Of a stretch of 64,000 nucleotides of DNA, positions 22,221-34,699 are shown piece by piece. How positions within the stretch are numbered: the first letter of the stretch is position 1; every line of letters begins with the position of its first letter. Source of the stretch: Microbacterium kunmingense (GTDB lineage Bacteria; Actinomycetota; Actinomycetes; Actinomycetales; Microbacteriaceae); the NCBI RefSeq assembly GCF_023155745.1, contig NZ_JAKNUS010000006.1, positions 124,001-188,000 of the forward strand, read 5' to 3'. Under the pieces are notes generated by a model. The model worked only from the letters and a program-made list of their open reading frames with translations, did no database searches and had not been told where the DNA came from. Both the position numbers and the translations under genes were made by a program.

Positions 22221-22840
22221 ACCTCCCTGACGGGCCGAGCGGAAAATCGACCGTGCGTGCCCGCTCGCTCGCGGTCATCCTGATCCTCGCCGCCGGCGCG
22301 CTCGGTGTCATCGCCTCGACGCAGACCTGGCTCTCGGTGACGATCGAGGACGGCGCCCGCGACCTGCTGCCGGTCAGCGGAGCAGCGGCGCTTCCCGTCC
22401 TGGCACCGCTCAGTCTCACCGCCCTGGCCCTGGGTGCGGCCCTGGCCATCGCCGGCACGGTGCTGCGATACATCTTCGGCGTCCTCACCGTGGTGATCGC
22501 CGTCGTCCTCGGGATCGCCACGGGCACGATCGTCTTCACGGCACCGGTGTCCGCGGTCGTGTCGGCTGTCACGGAGGCCACGGGCATCGCGGGTCTCGAG
22601 GCCGTCGGCGACCTCGTCACCGCGGTATCCATGACACCATGGCCGCCCATCACCCTCGCGGCATGCGTCGTCCTGCTCGGGGCCGGAGCGCTCATCCTCG
22701 CCACCGCCCACCGCTGGCCCGGTGCCGGACGGAAGTACCGCACCGATGCGCGCGACGCGCCAGAGGGTGAGTCGTCGCGGCGCGCCGCCGCGATCGACTC
22801 CTGGGACGACCTGTCGCGCGGACAGGATCCGACGGTCTGA
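22217..22840 (+). CDS. Trp-operon-associated membrane protein
   Basis: A 207-aa membrane protein of the trp-associated family found in actinobacterial trp loci. Four hydrophobic segments (about residues 15-35, 50-75, 80-110 and 145-165) are followed by a hydrophilic tail of about 40 residues. The N-terminal extracytoplasmic motif STQTWLSV is typical. The GTG overlaps the hisI stop. In relatives this gene normally follows trpE; here it follows hisI directly. Function unknown. Confidence 0.8.
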   Translation: MNLPDGPSGKSTVRARSLAVILILAAGALGVIASTQTWLSVTIEDGARDLLPVSGAAALPVLAPLSLTALALGAALAIAGTVLRYIFGVLTVVIAVVLGIATGTIVFTAPVSAVVSAVTEATGIAGLEAVGDLVTAVSMTPWPPITLAACVVLLGAGALILATAHRWPGAGRKYRTDARDAPEGESSRRAAAIDSWDDLSRGQDPTV

Positions 22841-22844
22841 CCGA

Positions 22845-22850
22845 TAGACT
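22845..22850 (+). promoter_or_regulatory. -10 box before the HGxxPAAW gene (TAGACT)
   Basis: TAGACT starts 5 nt after the stop of the trp-associated membrane gene. The next start codon is 36 nt downstream with a Shine-Dalgarno, so this would drive a transcript with a short leader carrying the HGxxPAAW gene and trpCBA. Confidence 0.45.
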
Positions 22851-22885
22851 GGCGATGGTGTGTCCCGGCGTTTCGGAGGATATTC

Positions 22886-23116
22886 ATGAGCAACCACATC
22901 GGTGATCCCGGCCACGGCAACTCGCCGGCAGCGTGGACGGCTGTCGTCATCATGCTCGTCGGCTTCACCGTCGGCACTGTCGCGTTCTTCTTCGACGTGC
23001 CGTGGGTGGTGTGGGCCTCCGCGGGGCTGGTCGTCGTGGGTCTGCTCGTGGGCTGGGGCATGTCGAAGGCCGGGTACGGCGTCGGCGGTGCCAAGACAAC
23101 GGCGAAAGAGCATTGA
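22886..23116 (+). CDS. HGxxPAAW small membrane protein
   Basis: A 76-aa protein with the family-defining HGNSPAAW near the N-terminus, then two hydrophobic helices (about residues 17-35 and 40-60). It belongs to a conserved actinobacterial family found next to trp genes; the function is unknown. The ATG has a strong Shine-Dalgarno (GGAGGA at 22875-22880). The stop overlaps the TTG start of trpC. Confidence 0.88.
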   Translation: MSNHIGDPGHGNSPAAWTAVVIMLVGFTVGTVAFFFDVPWVVWASAGLVVVGLLVGWGMSKAGYGVGGAKTTAKEH

Positions 23117-23957
23117 GCGCGGGCGCTGAGCGGACGTCGGCGGGCATCGACCTGCTTGCCGAACTGACTGCCGGCGCCGTCGCGGACGCCGAACGTCGCG
23201 CGGCGGAACGCTCCCTCGCCGACGTCGAGCGCGCCGCGCTGGCGCGCCCTGCGGCGAAGGACGCGCGCGCGGCGCTGGCGCCCGCCGATCGGGTGAAGAT
23301 CATCGCCGAGGTCAAGCGCGCCAGCCCGTCGCGCGGCTCGCTCGCCGAGATCCCCGATCCCGCGGCCCAGGCGCTGCGCTATCAGCGCGGGGGCGCGGCG
23401 GCCATCTCGGTCCTCACGGAGGAGCGCCGCTTCTCAGGACGTCTTGCCGACCTGGAGGCCGTGGTCGCCGCGGTCGACGTCCCGGTGCTGCGGAAGGACT
23501 TCATCGCCACCGAGTATCAGGTCGCAGAAGCCCGTGCCGCCGGAGCCGACCTCGTGCTCCTCATCGTCGCCGCCCTCGAGCAGGATCTGCTCGTGCGGCT
23601 CCACCGCCTCATCGGCGAATGGGGCATGACCGCCCTCGTCGAGACCCACAGCGCCGAGGAGGTGTCGAGGGCCATCGATCTCGGCGCCTCGGTGATCGGC
23701 GTCAACGCGCGCGACCTGTCGACGTTCCAGCTGGATCGTGACCTGTTCGGGCGCCTGGAACCCCTCATCCCCGAAGGAACCGTCCGCATCGCGGAATCCG
23801 CGGTGTCGTCCCCCGACGACGTCGCGCACTACCGCGACCACGGTGCCGACGTCGTCCTCATCGGCGAAGCCCTCGTGACGGGCGATCCGGTGGCGACCCT
23901 CGGCCGGTTCCTCGCGGCGGGAGATCGTCCCGCCGGCCGAAACCGGAAGGAGCAGGT

Positions 23958-23961
<4 letters not shown>
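23113..23961 (+). CDS. trpC: Indole-3-glycerol phosphate synthase
   Basis: Closes the indole ring from CdRP in tryptophan synthesis; 282 aa, TIM barrel. [16 protein letters not shown] carries catalytic Lys and Glu; [23 protein letters not shown] and [11 protein letters not shown] match the family. The proposed start is TTG at 23113, overlapping the previous stop (TTGA); no in-frame ATG or GTG lies before the conserved domain. It overlaps trpB by 4 bp. Confidence 0.92.
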
Positions 23962-25219
<1,258 letters not shown>

Positions 25220-25223
<4 letters not shown>

Positions 25224-26026
25224 CCTCACCCGTCGCCGCGGCGATCGACACCGCCCGCGCCGAGGGACGTGGCGCCCTCGTCGGGTACCTGCCGCTCGGT
25301 TTCCCCGACCTGGCGACGAGCATCGATGCCGCCGTGGCACTCGCGGAGGCCGGGGCGGACGTGCTCGAGCTCGGACCGCCGTACTCCGATCCGGTCATGG
25401 ACGGCACCGTCATCCAGGAGGCGACGCAGACGGCGCTGGCCGCCGGATTCCGCCTGCGTGACACCTTCACCGCGGTCGCCGAGATCACACGGCAGACCGA
25501 CACCCCGGCGCTCGTCATGACCTACTGGAACCCCGTCATGCAGTACGGGGTCGATCGGTTCGCCGACGACCTGCGGGCCGCCGGCGGAGCAGGCCTCATC
25601 ACCCCCGACGTCACGCCCGATGCCGCCGGCGACTGGATCGCGGCGTCTCGGCGCACCGATCTGGACCGTGTCTTCCTCGCCGCACCGACGTCCACCGATG
25701 AGCGTCTCGACCTCATCTCCGCGAACTCGACGGGCTTCGTCTACACGGTCTCGACGATGGGTATCACCGGCGTGCGCGAAGATCTCGACGCCGCGGCCCG
25801 GGGCCTGGTCGCCCGGTTGCGTGCGCACGGTGCCGAGCGGGCGTGCGTCGGCATCGGGATCTCCAATGCCGCGCACGTGGCGGGCGTCCTGGAGTACGCC
25901 GACGGTGCGATCGTCGGCACCGCCCTGGTGCGCGCGTTGCGCGACGGCGGCGTCTCCGCTCTCCGAGACCTCGCCGCGGAGCTGCACGAGGGCACGATGT
26001 CCGCAGGCGCCGGGCGCCCGGCCTAG
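25220..26026 (+). CDS. trpA: Tryptophan synthase alpha chain
   Basis: Cleaves indole-3-glycerol phosphate to indole, which passes to TrpB; 268 aa. Catalytic Glu in [15 protein letters not shown] and Asp in ITPDVTPD are present, as is the phosphate loop region [10 protein letters not shown]. The GTG overlaps the trpB stop. Its TAG stop is also the first half of the -10 box for lgt. Confidence 0.96.
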
Positions 26027-26029
26027 ACT
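26024..26029 (+). promoter_or_regulatory. -10 box of lgt (TAGACT)
   Basis: TAGACT contains the trpA stop codon and ends 7 nt before the lgt ATG, giving a predicted leaderless or near-leaderless mRNA. Confidence 0.5.
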
Positions 26030-26036
26030 CGAACCC

Positions 26037-27038
26037 ATGTCGTTCGCCCTCTCGAGCGCGGGAACGTCCGTGCTCGCCAGCATCCCGAGCCCCGAGATCA
26101 GCTTCATCCAGCTGGGTCCTCTCCGCGTCTACTTCTACGCGCTGTGCATCATCGCCGGCATCGTGGTCGCGGTTCTGCTCACGAACCATCGCCTGACCAA
26201 GCGCGGAGCAGAGCCCTGGGTCGTGATCGACATCGCGCTGCTCGCCGTGCCGCTGGCGATCGTCGGTGCCCGGATCTTCCACGTCCTCACCCACCTGGGC
26301 TTCTACTTCTACGAGGGTTCGAACCCCTGGAACCCCTTCCAGCCCGGCTCGGTCTGGGCGATCTGGGAGGGTGGCATCGCGATCTACGGTGCGTTGCTCG
26401 GCGGCGCGGTGGGTGCGTGGCTCGGCTGCCGCTGGACCGGGATCCGCTTCTGGTCCTTCGCTGACGCGCTGGCCCCCGGCATCCTTCTCGCGCAGGCCAT
26501 CGGACGGTTCGGGAACTGGTTCAATCAGGAGCTGTTCGGCCTCCCGACCGATCTGCCGTGGGGCCTGGAGATCGACTCGGACAACGCCGCCTTCCCCCCG
26601 GGACTTCCCGCTGACACGTTGTTCCACCCGACCTTCCTCTACGAGGTGATCTGGAACACCGCGGGCGTGCTCGTCCTGCTGTGGGCCGGAAGGCGCCTGC
26701 GGATGCAGTGGGGCCGGCTGTTCGGCCTCTACCTGGTCTGGTACAGCGCCGGTCGCATCGTGTGGGAATCCATCCGCATCGACCCCAGTGACATCTACCT
26801 GGGTCTTCGCACCAACGTCTGGGCGGCGATCTTCGGCGTCGTCGTGGGCCTGGCCATCATCATCGTGCAGCGCCGACGGCACCCCGGCACCGAGCCGTCG
26901 CCCTATGTGCCCGGTCGGGAGTGGAAGGGTCGCGGCACGGTACAATCGCAGGACACCAACGACTTCGTCGACCTCAGCGAACCACCGGCGAACGAGGTCG
27001 CCGAGAGCGATGCCACAAGCACAGCCGCCAAGAAGTAG
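26037..27038 (+). CDS. lgt: Prolipoprotein diacylglyceryl transferase
   Basis: Membrane enzyme that attaches diacylglycerol to the lipobox Cys of prolipoproteins, including the binding protein at 6680. 333 aa with about seven membrane segments and the Lgt signature GRFGNWFNQELFG. YEVIWNTAGVLVL and YSAGRIVWESIR also fit. A polar 50-residue C-terminal tail follows the last helix. The start follows from the -10 box 7 nt upstream. Confidence 0.95.
   Translation: MSFALSSAGTSVLASIPSPEISFIQLGPLRVYFYALCIIAGIVVAVLLTNHRLTKRGAEPWVVIDIALLAVPLAIVGARIFHVLTHLGFYFYEGSNPWNPFQPGSVWAIWEGGIAIYGALLGGAVGAWLGCRWTGIRFWSFADALAPGILLAQAIGRFGNWFNQELFGLPTDLPWGLEIDSDNAAFPPGLPADTLFHPTFLYEVIWNTAGVLVLLWAGRRLRMQWGRLFGLYLVWYSAGRIVWESIRIDPSDIYLGLRTNVWAAIFGVVVGLAIIIVQRRRHPGTEPSPYVPGREWKGRGTVQSQDTNDFVDLSEPPANEVAESDATSTAAKK
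26941..26946 (+). promoter_or_regulatory. Possible distal -10 box for gltBD (TACAAT)
   Basis: TACAAT inside the 3' end of lgt is the best -10-like match upstream of gltB, which starts 158 nt later. The corresponding -35 position is poor, so this is a weak call. Confidence 0.2.
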
Positions 27039-27104
27039 GGGTGTTCATCAGCTGATTCGGGCCGACGTCGTCCCATCTTGAGCATCAATGTGAGGACGGT
27101 ACGC

Positions 27105-30100
27105 ATGGCCGCGAGTTCCGGCAGCAGCACCTCCACGTCGGTCGTGGGCGGTGGCTTCCCCGCCCGCCAGGGCATGTACAACCCGGCATTCGAGAAGGAT
27201 GCCTGCGGGCTGGCGATGGTCGCCACGCTCCGCGGCGAACCGGGGCACGACATCATCGATCTCGCCCTGACGGCGCTGCGCAATCTCGAGCACCGCGGGG
27301 CGATCGGCTCCGACGCGGGCACCGGAGACGGAGCGGGCATCCTGACCCAGATGCCCGACGCGTTCTTCCGCTCCGTCGTCGACTTCGATCTGCCGCCGAT
27401 GGGGGAGTACGCCGCGGGGATGGTCTTCCTCCCGCGCGACGACGAGGCCCGGGCGACGCAGAAGGCCGGGATCGAGCGGATCGCCGCGCGCGAGAACCTC
27501 GTCGTGCTCGGGTGGCGCGAGGTTCCGGTCGCCGAGGAGCACCTCGGCAAGCTCGCCTTCGAGGCCCGTCCCGCCTTCGAGCAGATCTTCGTCTCCCGTC
27601 CCGGCGAGGGCGGCGCTCCGGCGCTGTCGGGCATCGACCTCGATCGCCGCACCTATCGGATGCGCAAGCGTGCCCGGCACGAACTGGACGCGTACTTCGT
27701 CTCGCTGTCGGCGCGCACCATCGGCTACAAGGGCATGGTCACGACCCTCCAGCTCGAGCCGTTCTATCCCGACCTGCAGGACGAGCGGTTCGCCTCCGAG
27801 CTCGCGGTCGTGCATTCCCGGTACTCCACGAACACCTTCCCGTCGTGGCCGCTCGCGCAGCCGCTGCGGATGCTCGCTCACAACGGCGAGATCAACACCG
27901 TCAACGGCAACCGCAACTGGATGCGGGCGCGCCAGTCCCAGCTGGAGTCGGAGCTCCTCGGCGACATCCGCCCGCTGCTGCCGATCTGCACCGTCGGGTC
28001 CAGCGACTCGGCGTCGTTCGACGAGGTTCTGGAGCTGCTGACACTGACGGGTCGCAGCCTCCCGCACGCGGTGATGATGATGGTGCCGGAGGCGTACGAG
28101 AAGCAGGCCGACATCGCCCCCGACCTCCGGGCGTTCTACGACTACCACGCCAACCAGATGGAGCCGTGGGACGGGCCGGCGGCGCTGATCTTCACCGACG
28201 GGACGCTCGTGGGCGCGACCCTGGACCGCAATGGCCTGCGTCCCGGGCGCTGGACCGAGACCACCGACGGCTTCGTCGTGATCGGCAGCGAGACCGGTGT
28301 GCTCGACATCGCCCCCGAGCGCATCAAGCGGCGCGGTCGGCTGCGTCCGGGACGGATGTTCCTGGTCGACACCGCGGCGGGGCGCATCATCGAGGACGAC
28401 GAGATCAAGCGCGACCTCGCGTCCCTGCATCCCTGGCAGGAATGGCTGGATGCCGGGCGTGTGCGTCTTGCCGACCTGCCCGAGCGCGAGCACATCGTGC
28501 ACCCCATCGCCTCGATCACGCGTCGTCAGCGCACCTTCGGCTACACCGAGGAGGAAGTGCGCATCCTCCTCACGCCGATGGGGCAGAACGGCGCCGAGCC
28601 GCTGGGCGCGATGGGAAGCGACACTCCGGTCGCGGTCCTCAGCGACCGACCGCGCCTGCTCTTCGACTACTTCGTGCAGCAGTTCGCCCAGGTCACCAAT
28701 CCGCCGCTGGACTCGATCCGCGAAGAGGTCGTCACCTCGCTCTCACTCGGGCTCGGCCCCGAGCGGAATCTGCTGGCATGGGGGCCGGATCACACCCGCA
28801 CCGTGATGCTCGACTTCCCGGTGATCGACAACGACGAGCTCGCGAAGATCCAGCACATCGACACCGCGCTGCCGGGTCGATCGTCCGTGACGATCCGCGG
28901 CCTGTACCGCGTCGAGGCCGGCCACAAGGGCATGCGCAAGCGGCTCGAGCAGATGTGCACCGAGGTCGACCAGGCGATCGAGGACGGCGCGGAGTTCATC
29001 GTGCTCAGCGACCGCGACTCCAACAAGGACCTCGCACCCATCCCGTCGCTGCTCATGCTCGCCGCGGTGCATCACCATCTGATCCGTCGCGAGACCCGCA
29101 TGAAGGTCGGCCTCGTGGTCGAAGCCGGCGACGTGCGCGAGGTGCATCACATCGCCACGCTCATCGGGTACGGCGCTTCGGCGGTGAATCCCTACCTGGC
29201 GATGGAGACCGTCGAGTATCTCGTCCGGGCCGGCTACATCACCGGCGTCAGCCCCGAGAAGGCGGTGAAGAACCTCATCTACGCCCTCGGCAAGGGCGTG
29301 CTGAAGATCATGTCGAAGATGGGCATCTCGACGGTCTCGTCGTACGCCGGTGCCCAGGTCTTCGAGGCCGTCGGCCTGTCGCAGGAACTCGTCGACACGT
29401 ATTTCACGGGCACCGAGACCAAGCTCGGAGGGATCGGTCTCGACGTCATCGCCGCGGAGAACGCCGCGCGTCACGCCTACGCCTACCCCGAGGACGCGGC
29501 CGTGCGCGCCCATGAGCGCCTGTGGACCGGCGGGGAGTACCAGTGGCGCCGCGACGGCTCACCGCACCTGTTCAACCCCGACACCGTGTTCCGCCTGCAG
29601 CATGCGACCCGGACGCGCAGGTACGACATCTTCCGCGAGTACACCAAGCTGGTCGACGACCAGGCCGCCGAGCTGAAGACCCTGCGCGGCCTCTTCCAGT
29701 TGCGCGCGGGCGTGCGCCCGCCGGTGCCCATCGACGAGGTCGAACCCGTGTCGTCGATCGTGAAGCGGTTCCAGACCGGGGCGATGAGCTACGGCTCGAT
29801 CTCCCAGGAGGCTCACGAGACCCTCGCGATCGCCATGAACCGCATCGGGGGCAGGTCCAACACCGGCGAGGGCGGCGAGGACGTCGAGCGCCTGCTCGAC
29901 CCCGAGCGGCGGAGCTCGATCAAGCAGGTCGCCTCCGGACGGTTCGGGGTGACGAGCCTCTACCTCACCGAGGCCGACGACATCCAGATCAAGCTGGCGC
30001 AGGGCGCCAAGCCCGGCGAGGGCGGGCAGCTGCCGCCGGCGAAGGTGTACCCCTGGGTCGCGCGCACGCGCCACGCCACCGCCGGTGTCGGGCTCATCTC

Positions 30101-31686
30101 GCCGCCGCCCCACCACGACATCTACTCGATCGAGGACCTCAAGCAGCTCATCTTCGATCTCAAGCGCGCCAACCCCGGCGCCCGGATCCACGTCAAGCTC
30201 GTGAGCCAGTCGGGCATCGGCGCGGTCGCGGCGGGCACCGCCAAGGCGCTGGCCGATGTCATCCTGGTCTCCGGACACGACGGGGGAACCGGGGCCAGTC
30301 CGCTCAACTCCCTCAAGCACGCCGGCACGCCGTGGGAGCTGGGACTCGCGGAGACCCAGCAGACGCTGATGCTCAACGGCATGCGCGACCGGGTCGTAGT
30401 GCAGGTCGACGGTCAGCTCAAGACCGGTCGCGACGTGATCATCGGTGCGCTGCTGGGCGCCGAGGAGTTCGGTTTCGCCACCGCGCCGCTGGTGGTCTCG
30501 GGGTGCATCATGATGCGCGTCTGCCACCTCGACACCTGTCCTGTCGGCGTCGCGACGCAGAACCCGACCCTCCGGGCGCGCTTCAACGGCAAGCCCGAGT
30601 TCGTCGTCAACTTCATGGAGTTCGTCGCGCAGGAGGTGCGCGAGTACCTCGCCGAGCTCGGATTCCGGTCTCTGGACGAGGCGATCGGGCACACCGAGAT
30701 GCTCGATGTGAACGGCGCGATCGAGCACTGGAAGGCCAGCAGCCTGGACCTCGGTCCCGTGCTGCACGGGCCGCGCTTCGCCGAGGACGAACCGCGCCGT
30801 CATCAGCGCGCCCAGCTGCACGAGCTCGAGGAGCACTTCGACACCGTCCTCATCGAGCGGTCCCGCGACGTGATCGAGCGCGGCGGATCGGTGACGATCG
30901 ACCTTCCCATCCGCAACACCGAGCGCGCCGTCGGCACGCTTCTCGGTCATCACGTGACCCGGGCGCGCGGCGAGAACGGCCTGCCGTCCGGATCGATCAC
31001 GGTGAACCTCACGGGCTCGGCGGGGCAGTCGTTCGGAGCATTCATGCCGGCGGGAATCACGCTGCGCCTCGAGGGCGACTCCAACGACTACGTCGGCAAG
31101 GGTCTGTCGGGCGGTCAGATCGTCGTCCGCCCGCCGCGGGGCGCGTCCTTCGATGCGTCGAAGAACGTCATCGCCGGCAATGTCATCGGGTACGGCGCGA
31201 CCCAGGGCACCATGTTCCTCCGCGGGGTGGTGGGGGAGAGGTTCCTCGTCCGCAACTCCGGTGCGACGGCCGTCGTCGAGGGCGTCGGAGATCACGCTCT
31301 GGAGTACATGACGGGCGGACTGGCGGTCATCCTCGGCGAGACGGGCCGCAACCTCGGCGCCGGGATGTCGGGCGGGACGGCCTACATCTATCGACTCGAC
31401 GAGAAGCTGGTCAATCGCGAGGCGATCGCCTCCGGCGAGCTCGTCCTGGGCGAGCTCGGTTCGGGCGACGTCGAGATGCTCCGCGACCTGCTCGAACAGC
31501 ACGTGGCCGAGACCGATTCCGAACTGGCGCAGCGACTCCTCGACGACTTCGAGGTCGAGGCCCAGAACTTCGTCCGTGTCGTCCCGCGCGATTACGCCGC
31601 CGTCCTGCAGACGAGGCAGGAGGCGCTCGAGCAGGGACTTGATCCCGACGGCGACGTCGTGTGGAGCCGCATCCTGGAGGTGACGG

Positions 31687-31694
<8 letters not shown>
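27105..31694 (+). CDS. gltB: Glutamate synthase large subunit
   Basis: NADPH-GOGAT alpha subunit: converts glutamine and 2-oxoglutarate to two glutamates. 1529 aa from this start. A 33-residue propeptide precedes the class II amidotransferase nucleophile Cys34 ([10 protein letters not shown]). The FMN domain lies around residues 860-1220 ([25 protein letters not shown]), the 3Fe-4S cysteines in [19 protein letters not shown], and the C-terminal GXGXG helix after it. The ATG at 27105 was preferred to in-frame TTG 27078 and GTG 27090 because GAGGA stands about 9 nt before it. It overlaps gltD by 8 bp. Confidence 0.96.
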
Positions 31695-33153
<1,459 letters not shown>

Positions 33154-33204
33154 GCTGGCCCCGGCCCTTCGCCACTTCCCCCACCACTCGGAGTTCATAC
33201 ACGG

Positions 33205-34653
33205 ATGAGACGCGCCAAGATCGTCGCCACTTTGGGTCCCGCCACTTCCTCCTATGACATGGTCCGCGCGATCATCGACGCCGGGGTGGACATCGCCCGG
33301 CTGAACCTCAGCCACGGCGACTACTCCGTGCACGAGGCGAATTTCGCCAACGTCCGCAAGGCGGCCGACGACGCGGGGCGGCCCGTGGCGGTGCTGGTCG
33401 ACCTCCAGGGTCCGAAGATCCGGCTCGGCCGCTTTGCCGACGGCCCTCACGAGCTGGCCGAGGGTGACATCTTCAAGATCACCACCGACGACGTCCCCGG
33501 TACCAAGGAGCTCGTCTCGACGACGTTCAAGGGTCTGCCGGGCGACGTCAAGCCCGGCGATTTCCTCCTGATCGACGACGGCAAGGTCCGCGTCGAGGTC
33601 GTCGAGGTCGAGGGGTCCGTCGTCACGACCCGGGTCGTCGTCGCCGGCACCGTGTCCAACAACAAGGGCATCAATCTCCCGGGCGTCGCCGTCAACGTCC
33701 CCGCGCTGTCGGAGAAGGACGAGGCCGACCTCCGCTGGGGCCTGCGGATCGGGGCGGATTTCATCGCCCTGTCGTTCGTGCGCAACGCCAAGGACATCCA
33801 GCGCGTCCACGTCATCATGGCCGAAGAGGGGCGTCACGTCCCCGTGATCGCGAAGATCGAGAAGCCGCAGGCCGTGGACAATCTCGAGGAGATCATCGAC
33901 GCCTTCGACGGCATCATGGTCGCCCGCGGAGACCTCGGCGTCGAGCTGCCGCTGGAGGCGGTGCCGATCGTGCAGAAGCGCGCGGTCGAACTCTGCCGGC
34001 GGATGGCCAAGCCCGTCATCGTCGCCACGCAGATGCTCGAGTCGATGATCAACAACCCGGTGCCCACCCGCGCCGAGACCAGCGACGTCGCCAACGCGGT
34101 CCTCGACGGTGCGGACGCCGTCATGCTCTCGGGCGAGACCAGCGTCGGGGACTATCCGGTGAAGGTCGTCGAGACGATGGCCCGCATCGTCGAGTCGACC
34201 GAGGACCACGGCCTCGAGCGCATCGCACCGCTGACGACCAAGCCGCGCACCCAGGGCGGCGCGATCACCCTCGCCGCGATGGAGGTCGCCGAGTTCGTCG
34301 AGGCGAAGTTCCTCTGCATCTTCACCGAGTCCGGTGACACGGCGCGCCGCATGTCGCGCCTCCGGCCGAAGATCCCCATGATCGGGTTCACGCCGGAGCC
34401 CGCGATCCGTCGGCGCATGGCGATCACCTGGGGCATCCGCTCGACACTGGTCGAGCACGTCCCGCACACCGATCGCATGTTCATCCAGGTGGACGACTAC
34501 CTCCTCGCGAACGACCTCGCGAAGGTCGGTGACAAGGTCGTCGTGATCTCCGGTTCGCCTCCCGGAATCGTCGGATCGACCAACGACATCCGCATCCACA
34601 AGGTCGGTGACGCCGTCCACGGCGCGGCGCCGATCTACCAGACGCGCGACTGA
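33205..34653 (+). CDS. pyk: Pyruvate kinase
   Basis: Last step of glycolysis, PEP plus ADP to pyruvate plus ATP; 482 aa. MRRAKIVATLGPATSSYDMV at the start, the substrate-binding IARLNLSHG, the catalytic Lys and metal Glu in VIAKIEKPQAVDN, VARGDLGVELP and MLSGETSVGDYPV are intact. A C-terminal regulatory domain covers about residues 345-482. It is followed by a very strong hairpin shared with the end of recQ. Confidence 0.97.
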   Translation: MRRAKIVATLGPATSSYDMVRAIIDAGVDIARLNLSHGDYSVHEANFANVRKAADDAGRPVAVLVDLQGPKIRLGRFADGPHELAEGDIFKITTDDVPGTKELVSTTFKGLPGDVKPGDFLLIDDGKVRVEVVEVEGSVVTTRVVVAGTVSNNKGINLPGVAVNVPALSEKDEADLRWGLRIGADFIALSFVRNAKDIQRVHVIMAEEGRHVPVIAKIEKPQAVDNLEEIIDAFDGIMVARGDLGVELPLEAVPIVQKRAVELCRRMAKPVIVATQMLESMINNPVPTRAETSDVANAVLDGADAVMLSGETSVGDYPVKVVETMARIVESTEDHGLERIAPLTTKPRTQGGAITLAAMEVAEFVEAKFLCIFTESGDTARRMSRLRPKIPMIGFTPEPAIRRRMAITWGIRSTLVEHVPHTDRMFIQVDDYLLANDLAKVGDKVVVISGSPPGIVGSTNDIRIHKVGDAVHGAAPIYQTRD

Positions 34654-34662
34654 GCGTCGCTG

Positions 34663-34699
34663 CGGAACCTCCTCACGCGACGCGCGTGAGGAGGTTCCG
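34663..34699. terminator. Bidirectional terminator between pyk and recQ
   Basis: A perfect 17-bp stem with a 3-nt loop (ACG), the strongest hairpin in the window, starts 9 nt after the pyk stop and is followed by TTCTT on the plus strand. The recQ stop codon (minus, 34673-34675) is inside the left arm, so one hairpin serves both converging genes. Confidence 0.85.
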
